A DNA stretch of 64,000 nt from positions 1,488,001-1,552,000 of the forward strand of contig JAUTDP010000013.1 of NCBI GenBank assembly GCA_033439795.1, in the 5' to 3' direction. Both the position numbers and the translations under genes were made by a program. Under the pieces are notes generated by a model. It saw only the letters and a list, made by a program, of their open reading frames with translations. It was not told the DNA's origin and ran no database searches. Source of the DNA: Sordaria brevicollis. Its lineage: Eukaryota; Ascomycota; Sordariomycetes; Sordariales; Sordariaceae. Positions 40,242 through 48,549 of this stretch are shown here, piece after piece. Each line of letters begins with the position of its first letter. Position 1 is the stretch's first letter.

Positions 40242-40527
40242 TGTAAGGGTATTATTAAGAAGGTTTAAAGGGACCCGTATAATTAAGGTATAGTAGTTTA
40301 AAACGACGGATAAAATAACGGATAAAATAAGGATGGTAGGATATAATATAGAGGAAAGGATTTCGGAGTCCGGGCGCCGACCGTTCCGGACTTATAGGGA
40401 AATATATAAGTATAAAAGAGGATAATTCTTAGTTAGAGACTTATATTTAGTTAGGTTAAAGTCTTTCTTTTAAAATAGACCTACTTTGTGCGACTTGTTC
40501 TCACCCTCTCGTACCTGTGATTTTACA
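40242..40527 (+). repeat. Right LTR of element A
   Basis: 286 bp, TGTAAGGG...GATTTTACA, with short inverted ends TGTAA/TTACA. The outer end is unmutated; matching bases in the left LTR are A/T-converted. Confidence 0.9.
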
Positions 40528-41206
40528 GTAATTTCTTTAAAAATATAAAATATAAAAAACGCTAACGCTAACGTTAATATTAAATATATTACTATTAATA
40601 ATCTTTATTATTATAAAACCGTTAACGCCTTAATAGGTACCGTAGCGAATATTCACTTCTCTTTCTCCTTCCTTTTACGAAGTTCTAACTCCCTTATAGA
40701 AAATTAGGGCGCCCTCTCCTTCCCCTTACCCTTAATAATAATTTAATTATAATTTACTAATAATTAATAAATAATTACCCTAATATTATAACGGCCCGCC
40801 TCCTTCTAATTAATAATAAAGGGGATAATAAATTATAGCGCCGCCTCTATTACCTTTATAAAAGGTTATAAATATAAATATTCCCTAACCCTCTAGCTAA
40901 TATTTTTATAACGGGTATTAAAATTAAAGTAAATATATAAATATAAATTTTTACGCTAATTAATATTCTAAATATAAGTATTAGAATTAAGGTGGGTACG
41001 TATACTCTAACCAATTAGTATAACGAATAATATAGCGATTAATATAGGCGCTAATATAATACTAGAGTATATAATTAAATTGGTAAGAACCTTATTAACC
41101 TCCCTAGCAATAGATTATTAACTTATTCAATATTTTTAAATAACTTTACGTAAAAGAGCGACATCGATTTAGTATTATATGTATTAGGCCGTACCTTACA
41201 TATATT
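40528..41206. repeat. RIPed remnant of an unidentified repeat
   Basis: AT-rich sequence in which element A appears to have inserted (GTAAT next to A's LTR). No coding motif or second copy was found in the window. AT content falls toward 41200, as at other element edges. Confidence 0.6.
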
Positions 41207-41239
41207 CTGGCGCCTGGGCGGCTGGCGCGGCTGGCGCAG
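41207..41239. repeat. GC-rich CTGGCGC minirepeat
   Basis: Four imperfect 8-9-bp units of the CTGGCGCGG type at the boundary between AT-rich and normal DNA. Confidence 0.75.
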
Positions 41240-41550
41240 CTTACTCAACGTGTAAAAGTGGGTAAGGTAGATGAATACCATTTCTAGGGTATATAATTAC
41301 CGTTTTCGCTCTATGTACGTACCTTCTGGGTTAGTCTCTTCCACAGAACCTCCTTCACGGCGCTCAACGGACCCACCCCACAAAATGTGGGTCTCTTCTC
41401 CTCGAACTTCAGTGAGAGGAGGTCTGTTACGGTTTTGCGCGAAATAGCCGTCGATTGCAAAATCCCTATATAAATTTTCAACCCTTATTAAAGGTTTTTT
41501 ATAAATAATTAAATAACGAAAAATAATAGGAAGAAAATAAAATATATCGG

Positions 41551-41612
41551 AAGATGGTCTTTTTGAGGCCATTTTAAAGAATGTTTTTTTGAAGCGCTCG
41601 GACCACTCTTTT
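41551..41612 (+). repeat. Diverged single arm of the 41721 hairpin
   Basis: Shares GAAGATGGTCTT, TTGAAG and CGGACCACTC in the same order and spacing as the hairpin arm, with no partner arm. Confidence 0.6.
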
Positions 41613-41720
41613 TTATAAATTTAACCTTAAAGATATTCCTCCGTCGGCAATCAAACCTTTAGAATTTGAGACACTCTGAGTTATTTAAATAAATATAATT
41701 ATTATAACTATAAGAAATAT

Positions 41721-41921
41721 ATTACGAGGATGGTCTTAACGAGACGGTTCTAACGATACTACTCTTGAAGTGCACGGACCACTCGTTGAGGTAATGCAAC
41801 CTCGAAGGGGTTAATAATTTTTTTCCTTTTTCCTATTTAATATTGCATTACCTCAACGAGTGGTCCGTGCACTTTGAGAGTAGTACCGTTGGAACCGTCT
41901 CATTAAGACCATCTTCGTGAT
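41721..41921. mobile_element. 79-bp-arm hairpin MITE
   Basis: Arms 41721-41799 and 41843-41921 are each exactly 79 bp and nearly perfect reverse complements, around a 43-bp AT-rich loop. The shared core is GTGCACGGACCACTCG. Arm differences are mostly transitions. No clear target-site duplication. Confidence 0.82.
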
Positions 41922-42011
41922 TTAATTTTTATGATTGTACCATTTTTCTTTAATTAATTCTTTAATTTCATTATTTTCCATGGCTATTTTGCGCAAAACG
42001 CGCTCAGACCT

Positions 42012-42564
42012 GCTACCGCAGAAAAGGGGGGGGTGGGGTTTCGGAGGTGCGGGTCTGTGCTGAGACTACTTCTGGGTATGCGGCCAAAGCGGGATCGCTC
42101 CCCGGACCCTTGCACTAACATGAGCGTCAGGCACAGGCGTACCTACTGGAAAGTGGAGACAACGGGATCGAAGGAGTCTCATTCCATTGCATACAGCAAC
42201 TAAGTATCTACCCTTGGCGCCGCAATACCACTGGTACCGACGTACATGTACCATCACCCGTGCCGCTAACGCTATTAGACAAGTTTACCCTACATATTCG
42301 CCAAAGGACAACTTGGCTCCATCAACCTCCATTTATTTCCTTTGTTGCACTACCGTCCACATCGCCCTACATTCATTCATTCGTTCATTCATCCCACCGT
42401 GTCAAACTTCCGGACGCCGACACTTAAATCTTCTGATAAGAAGCCATAACCGTGGCCTTTTCCTTCTCCAGTCTTTGATATACCCAACCACGATTCGATA
42501 ATCGAGCCTCTGCATACCGAGTTGAGCGAACGACCGACCATCTCACGACCTCCCATCATCCAAG
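42012..42564 (+). promoter_or_regulatory. Upstream region of the TPR/J-domain gene
   Basis: GC-balanced non-coding DNA with pyrimidine-rich runs (42340-42420), typical of a filamentous fungal promoter and leader. No TATA box or unfolded-protein-response element could be identified with confidence. Confidence 0.5.
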
Positions 42565-44184
42565 ATGCTGGTTCGGCTGTCAGCCCTTGCCGTTGCGGCT
42601 GCTTCCATCGTGAATGGCCTTTCGCCCGCCGAGATACCGTCCGACCTGCCCGTTTCCAATCTCCTCGCCTCGGCACAAAGCCATCTCTCCAAGGGCGAGA
42701 CCAACGATGCGCTCGTCTATTACGATGCTGCTATTGCTCGTGACCCTTCCAACTACCTGACCTTTTTCAAGCGTGCTACCACCTACCTTTCGCTCGGTCG
42801 CACCTCGCAAGCGACCGATGACTTCAATAAGGTGCTAGCGCTCAAGCCTGGCTTCGAAGGTGCCCATATCCAGCTGGGCAAGCTGAAGGCGCGCAGCGCT
42901 GATTGGGACGCCGCAAAGGAGCACTATGAAAAGGCAAAGAAGGCGGATGAACTAGCTACGCTGGAGGATGCCGTTATGGCCTCCCGCCTTGCCGAGAAGG
43001 CAGCAGCAGCCGGGGACTGGGAGGAATGTGTTGCGCAGGCCGGGGCTGCCATCATGGTTGCAAACCGGGCTGTTCCGCTACGCGAGTTACGATCCAAGTG
43101 TTTGTTCGAACGAGGTGACTTGGAGATGGGTATGAGTGACCTACAGCACATCTTGCAAATGAGACCAGGAGATACAACCCCGCACCTCAAAATCTCAGCC
43201 ATTTCCTTCTACGCCCTCGGCGATGTATCTGGGGGCTTGGCAGCCATCAGGAAATGCCTACATTCTGACCCGGACAGTAAGGTATGCGCAAGGCTGCTGA
43301 AGGAAGAGAAAATGACGGACAAAATGATGCAGAAAGCGACCAAGGCGTTGGATAAGAAACAACCAATGACGGCCGTGAAGAACCTAGTCCCGAGCCAAGA
43401 AGGGGAAGGACTCATCCAGGAGGTCAAGAGCCAAGTCGAGAAGCTCCGAGCAGATGGGACAATTCCAAAGTCCGCGGGTAACGTACTGGTAGGACAACTA
43501 GTGGAGCTGGCGTGCCAGGCATACTTCGAAGTAAGTCAACCTTTCAAACCGTCTTAATATGAAACCAAATATCTAACATCAAGCCCTCTTCACCAGTCCA
43601 ACAGCAAGAAGGCCTCGACGTACTGCGCCGAGTCGCTAACCATCAATCCCACTGCCCTCTATGCCCTCCTCCACCAATCGCAAACTCAGATTGCGGCAGA
43701 AGAATACGACGCCGCCATCGCTACCCTGCAAAAGGCCCAAGAAGAACATCCTGCCAAATCAGACGTCATCAACCCTCTTCTCCAGAAGGCGCAGATCGCA
43801 CTCAAACGCTCTAAGACAAAGGACTACTACAAGGTCCTAGGGGTTTCGCACGATGCGGACGAGAGACAGATCAAGTCGGCCTACCGCAAGCTCTCCAAGC
43901 TTCATCACCCGGACAAGGCAGCCAAGCAAGGACTGACCAAGGAGGCGGCCGAGAAGAAGATGGCTCAGATAAACGAGGCGTATGAGGTGCTGAGCGATCC
44001 TGAGCTACGGGCACGGTTCGACAGAGGTGACGACCCGAACTCGCACGAGGGTCAACAGGGAGGACACCCCTTCGGCGGGCACGGTGGGAATCCGTTCATG
44101 TTTCAGCAGGGCGGACCAGGGGGCGGATTCCGATTCCAATACGGTAGTGGAGGGTTCCCTGGAGGGTTTCCGTTTGGTGGCTGA
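42565..44184 (+). CDS. ER TPR and J-domain co-chaperone (DNAJC3/P58IPK-like)
   Basis: Two exons, 42565-43530 and 43597-44184, give 517 residues. The 66-bp intron has GTAAGT, a CTAAC branch site (43573) and CAG. The protein starts with a hydrophobic signal peptide (about 1-20, MLVRLSALAVAAASIVNG), followed by TPR helices (about 30-390). A J domain (about 397-466) carries the HPD motif at 426-428, and a Gly/Phe-rich tail (470-517) follows without a KDEL-type signal. This order is that of metazoan DNAJC3 and its fungal counterparts. These act in the ER lumen, binding unfolded chains through the TPRs and stimulating BiP/Kar2 ATPase through HPD. The start has A at -3. Reading past the donor ends at a stop at 43555-43557, so the intron is required to reach the J domain. 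Codon use is normal, with no RIP. The downstream neighbour is convergent. Confidence 0.93.
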
Positions 44185-45225
44185 GCAGCATCGCGTCAAA
44201 GCTCGCCGGGGTGCATGGACGGACACTCAACGAACGGGGAAGGTTATGCTGCCCTTGGCTATGGTGTCTGATGTCCGACATAATCAAACCTTTGAAGGTT
44301 GGTGAGTTTTCATCCAGGAGTTTAGGTGTTGAGCTGCGGTTTCTTTTGAAAGGCATCACAGGACGAATGAGCGAGAGAACACGGAGTCATTATCGTTCTT
44401 AAATGCAAGCCGAGTTAAGTTGGCAAATGTCAATCGCGGCTGTCTTCGGGCTGATGTTTTATAAATGTGATGTATGATACATGTTTGATATACAAAACTG
44501 GAGAGGTATGAACGCCGTAAAATCCCAGGCAGTGGTCTTTCTTGGACAGAGAACGCTACCAGAACACACCCCAAATGCAAACCTGCACTCCTCGTTCCGG
44601 ATCGGTAAATCCATGACTTTTGGTGGATAGGAAAAGATGAAACCACCGGGAACAGTTTGCCGCAAGCAACAAAACAAAGAAGGCAAGGCAACATAGCTAT
44701 ATTACGTACATGGGTCGGATTTTGTGTTGCTTGTTTTTGCCTTGCATAGTAGCCGCTGCGGGTATTATACCAAAGCCACATTGTTCTTGGCTTGGTTAGA
44801 GGACTCATTTGCCCATCCAGCCATCCTTCAAGTAGCCCGTTGCGCACAGCACTCCTTGTAACCAACGTGCCAGGGCATTGCTCGTCCCCATGCGGACGCT
44901 TGAAGGCGGATAAATGGACATTCAACCTCCGCAGTCGAGCAATGTCCGAGTAGTATTGGAGCTTTCTCTCGCCTCTTGCCTGATCGGCTCCATCGCTGGA
45001 AATGAGGCGATGTCTTGTTCTTTTCTGTTATTTTTTTTGTCTCACCCGGAGGTCATGCATGCATATCAGAGAGCTCCAAGCCCTGGTGATCTCGGCTGCA
45101 GAAAACGATCTAACGTTAGCATGAAAGGCGGGCCGCTCAAGACGGAGGGAATCCAAGAAAGTATCGCGCACAGCCGTACCCACCTTGTTGAAAGGCTTCC
45201 GCTCCGTAGGTCAACCACACGCAGT
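44185..45225. other. Intergenic region between convergent genes
   Basis: Holds the 3' untranslated regions of the TPR/J-domain gene and, on the other strand, the mitoferrin gene. A 189-codon minus-strand open stretch (44356-44925) has no recognisable domain and is treated as chance. No RNA gene is seen. Confidence 0.6.
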
Positions 45226-46621
45226 TCATGACTGGCTGTTCTGGTGAATGAAATAGGCCCTGATAAGGCGCACGTGTTAGCAGCGTATCTGGGCAATTTT
45301 AAACCTGGATAATGAGGCAAGGAAACACATACTTGGATGCCTCATATGCCGACCAGCAAATAGCCGTGCTGGGCATGGTGGTCAGCACTCTGGGCTTCAG
45401 GCCCTTGAAGAAGCCCTTGACACCCTCTCTTCTGTAAAGCAACTTGCATCCCGCCGCAAAGCCGCTCACGGCTCTAACCTCGGCATCCTGAGCCGCGCCT
45501 CTGGTTTGCAGCATGGTCTTAATCACATCCATAGGCGTCGTAAGCGCGGCCGCGAAGCCGCCAGCAACTGCACCAGCAAGGCAGTGGGTCATCGGGTCGT
45601 ACTTCTTGGTGGGGTTCATCGAAGTCGATATCGACTCGTAGGCGAGGAACTGGAGCGCAGTGAAAGGGACGGTCATGGAAAGCGTGGTGGGGTAGGAGAC
45701 GTAGAAAGCTCCGAGACCCTCGTTCCGGTAAACATACTTGGCGCAGTCAAGCATGGAACGGTACATCTTGGCCGAATTCTGGATCTGCATGCGCTGTTTG
45801 ATAACTGCGTGGTTATGACAGCGTCAGGATTTTTGAGATTCGCGCGCCAAGATAAGATGCAAGGGAAGAAAGGGGGCACCATAACGGGTGGACATACCGT
45901 CAAAAGGGTTCATGAGAGCATCACTGGCGATAGTCGCGCAAGCACCGCTAGTAGCAGCAGCGAGGAAGTGATGCTCGCCAACCTTGTTACCGCCCATCAG
46001 GTGCTTGACAGCCTCGTAAGTCGCAAAGTAAACAGCGTGCGCGGGACCTGAATGAGATTGGTATCAGCCGAGCCGTTGCGATAACGAAAGCGACAGATAT
46101 GCAACTAACCGGCTCCGGCAATGACGCTGGACATGCCGCGCCACAAGCTGAAGATACCCTCGGTCGAAGCAATTCGATAGGTGCTCTGAATAACGCCATT
46201 ATAGACAGCAGAAGGGTTCGAGTTCACAATCTGCATACGGGTCTGAAGAAGTTGCAGGACAGGCAGTCAGTGACTTGTTGCGGTCTCGCGTATACGAAGC
46301 AAGAAAGGACCGCTTGCCCACCTTGACAGCATCGATGGGATACACTGGGGAGAATCAGTCAGCGCAGAGTCCATGGCAAAATAGATGATGACGCAACGCT
46401 TTGGGCTACCGGGGCAAGTAACATACTGGCGCAGTGTTCGGCGATACCGGCAAAGGCACCGGCAGCCATGTTCTGAATGAGGGAGAAGTTGGGCGGGAGC
46501 GACTCATAGCTACATGGAAGAATGCGGTGTCAGTGGGCCCCGCGTGGTTCGAGATGTTGTTTGATAAGTATGCCGCCACGTACTCGTAATCCTCCTCCTC
46601 AATAACGTTCGGCTGGGTCAT
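45226..46621 (-). CDS. Mitoferrin-type mitochondrial iron carrier (Mrs3/Mrs4 family)
   Basis: Seven exons on the minus strand: 46584-46621, 46427-46509, 46322-46344, 46110-46242, 45898-46047, 45333-45804 and 45226-45259. They total 933 nt and encode 310 residues. All introns are GT-AG and 62-93 bp long, and phases agree. Three mitochondrial carrier repeats carry Px[DE]xx[KR] signatures at P43-D45-K48, P140-D142-K145 and P233-D235-K238. The start MTQPN...DYDYESLPPNFS and the MYPID...KTRMQ, NPFDVIKQRMQ and TPMDVIKTMLQ segments fit Mrs3/Mrs4 and mitoferrin, which import Fe2+ across the inner membrane for heme and Fe-S synthesis. Exon 3 has only 23 nt. The last exon restores the conserved EASKAYF end; reading through its intron gives a false stop at 45299. 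The ATG at 46621 is the first in frame. The upstream region carries an iron-type GATA motif. Confidence 0.94.
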
Positions 46622-47686
46622 TTTGGAAGCCACAGCCTCCGATGCGCCTGCGCTAAGAGCCAGCTTGAAGGGCTCCGGGAACCGTCCTGGGAAGAGACGG
46701 CGAGGTAGAGACGGGAGGTCGGCGACGGACGATGCGGACCACTACAGGCGTATTCCACAGAGACCGAGCGGTTGGAAAGGGCGGCAGCGAGGTGACGCAA
46801 GGCAAACGACGGACTGCGATATGGAGTGGTAGGTAGCTAGCTGGCTGGCTGCTGAATGCTGCTATTCCCTCGGGGTGGGATCTAGTTTCGCTTGTAGCCT
46901 TTTTTTGCGCAACGCCGGGGGTCGAAGCCTGTGTGTATATCAAAGACGGCCAATCGAACTTCACACCAAAGGAATCGATTGTGTCGGCCAAGAGTGCTGT
47001 CGTCGGTTTCGGGCGTTGGGATGTGCTCGTCGCAACGGAGAAGGGGAGGAGTGGAGGGGCGTCTTGGTGGCGGTTCAACCAAGGACGGAATTTTTGGGGG
47101 ACGGTTGACGGATGAGGCGTCAGTTTTATCAAGCTGGAGTGGAATATCCCGACCCGTGGTCGGCACGGCCTTGCAGCAAAAAAAAAAATATCTGCTTGGC
47201 ACCTAGCTTGGACAGAACACGCCCGACGCAGCCAGACACGCTCCTCCCCTCTCAATCCGACCGAAAGCCGCAGACCCGTCCCGGCACACAGCACCCACCA
47301 CGCCCACCCGCATCTTACTCGGCTTTCCAAGTAAAGTTCCCTCTGGAATGGAACATGAAGGCCAGTGCTCTGCCGCGGACCGTGGGAACATGGATCGCAG
47401 CCAGAACCGACACCTCCAATGGCAGAGCACACTCGACGGGGCAGCTGGAGCAATCGGAGGCCGGGGAACCTGGATATGGGTATAAGGGTGACAAACGGCC
47501 ATGCACTGGTCCGTCAAGGTGGTCGCCATCTACATACAACAATTGTACATATGAAGACGATGCCAGATGGCTTCACTACGGTACATACAATCCACCTCAT
47601 GATGCGCAGCCATTCAGACAGAAGACGCAAAAGGTTCCATTCCATTTCTTCAAAGTGAGGTATTACCAAGACAACAGTAGCCCCCA

Positions 47687-47704
47687 CCCCCCCCCCCCCC
47701 CCCC
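47687..47704. repeat. Run of 18 C residues
   Basis: Uninterrupted C homopolymer, preceded by CCCCCA. Length may be unreliable in any assembly. Confidence 0.9.
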
Positions 47705-47932
47705 GGTTCCCAACCCAACCGTCTTCTCGTCCTCAGTTGGGCCTCCTCCGTCCTCAGCTTTATGATGCTCATCCAGCAGTTGCCGACGCTACACTATTCT
47801 ACAGTGCATACAAGTCACCGTACCGTAGTGACCTTCCAACCCCGCAGTTGACGGAGCGGTTGAGGGACTTGTTCGCGCCGTATCCGTCTCCGCTAGCGGC
47901 TTTTTGTCCTTTTTTCCCTGTGTGCTCCGGGC

Positions 47933-47941
47933 TTATCAGAT
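47933..47941 (-). promoter_or_regulatory. Candidate iron-regulatory GATA site
   Basis: Reads ATCTGATAA on the minus strand, an exact fit to ATCWGATAA. That is the established target of the siderophore/iron GATA repressors (Urbs1, SRE, SreA). It lies 1.3 kb upstream of the mitoferrin start, in the same orientation. Confidence 0.5.
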
Positions 47942-48360
47942 CAAAAGTCCCGAGGCCCCTCGGCCAATTAAACAACCTTGTCTAACATCGGACAAGGCCG
48001 GATCGCTGATTGCGGGCTTGGTTTCTTTCTTCATTCGGCTCTGGGCCATATCAGCGGACCATCCGGTTCAGTGTTGAAAAAAAAAATATAAAAAAAAATA
48101 ATACTAATCAGTATGTGATCTGAACAAACTAGCCGCGAGTTATATCTCGCAAATGCAAATAGATTTGTGTTTCTATATATGTACAGTTCACAGTATGGCC
48201 TTATTGTAGCCATGTGCAACCCCATGCACCCCCGAGCTTGGCGGCATGCCACCGGTCATCGGAGGAGGATGGTGGGGTTTTGGAACAAATGGCAAAATTT
48301 GGAAAAGGATAAAATGTGCGCCCAACGTACCGGCGCTCATTCAGATTCGGGAGCGCCTTT

Positions 48361-48549
48361 TATCAGATTGCACAGCAAAGTAAATATCGTAATTGAGGGT
48401 TAAAAATTAATATATATATTCAAAAGAGTTCTATAGAACCCGAATTGGGGGTGCCTAAACTATTAGGAAGGTCTATAACTAGAATCTAGTAGCTAGGGCG
48501 CCTTACGTAAGCCTATTTCTACTAATCGAATCTACCCTCTAATTTAATA
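48361..48549 (-). repeat. Left (3') LTR of Copia H
   Basis: Starts TATCAGATTGCACAGC, unmutated. Shares TAGAACCCGAATTGGGGGTG and GGGCGCCTTACGTAAGCC with the right copy. Confidence 0.88.

Larger units (their letters stand above)
4077..40527 (+). mobile_element. Gypsy-type LTR retrotransposon A (host of the nest)
   Basis: The LTRs are 4077-4350 (first bases cut off by D) and 40242-40527. A purine tract precedes the right LTR, so the element reads on the plus strand. Own sequence is 4077-8251, 11813-13793 and 38933-40527, about 7.75 kb once insertions are removed, a usual Gypsy length. A is interrupted by the Mutator-like element (TSD TTTATAAT) and by element B (TSD AAGAG). Recognisable relics in order are a zinc knuckle with cysteines turned to tyrosine, reverse transcriptase, RNase H and integrase. 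The base next to the right LTR starts GTAAT; the left TSD lies outside the window, beyond D. Confidence 0.88.
1..41280. other. AT-rich RIP-mutated transposon block
   Basis: This block is almost wholly A and T, has no open frame longer than about 120 codons outside palindromes, and is full of TAA/TAG in every frame. Where two copies of a repeat can be compared (six LTR pairs in the window), nearly all differences are C/T or G/A transitions. This is what repeat-induced point mutation of Pezizomycotina leaves. GC-richer islands inside it coincide with element edges, a MITE and a lone LTR. No host gene is visible in the block. Confidence 0.95.
41420..42011. repeat. Inverted-repeat element with nested hairpins
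   Basis: Outer 30-bp arms 41420-41449 and 41982-42011 are imperfect reverse complements sharing AGGTCTG and GTTTTGCGC (9 of 9). They enclose the hairpin at 41721-41921 and a diverged half-arm at 41551-41612. No coding is seen. Probably MITE-derived; no target duplication could be defined. Confidence 0.6.
46622..48360 (-). promoter_or_regulatory. Upstream region of the mitoferrin gene
   Basis: About 1.7 kb of GC-balanced DNA ending sharply at Copia element H. It includes polypyrimidine runs, an 18-C tract and one ATCTGATAA motif. Long open stretches here (for example 46653-47453 minus and 47112-47765 plus) lack domains, are compositionally biased and look fortuitous. Confidence 0.55.

Noticed and set aside
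40888..40902. CCCTAACCCTC, a telomere-like word
   Set aside because: Only one and a half units, inside a RIPed repeat; no array.
1..41280. Possible regional centromere
   Set aside because: Long RIPed transposon blocks occur at fungal centromeres but also as dispersed heterochromatin; nothing in the sequence separates the two. CENP-A mapping would be decisive.
44356..44925. 189-codon minus-strand open frame between the convergent genes
   Set aside because: No domain or signal, lies where 3' untranslated regions are expected.
45506..46051. 181-codon plus-strand open frame
   Set aside because: Antisense shadow of the mitoferrin exons.
46653..47453. 266-codon minus-strand open frame upstream of the mitoferrin gene
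   Set aside because: Ser/Pro/Arg-rich with no domain, in a different frame from the mitoferrin start, and overlapped by several open frames on both strands; typical chance openness of GC-rich promoter DNA.
47112..47765. 217-codon plus-strand open frame
   Set aside because: Composition is Pro/Ser-rich and the end runs through an 18-C homopolymer; no recognisable family.
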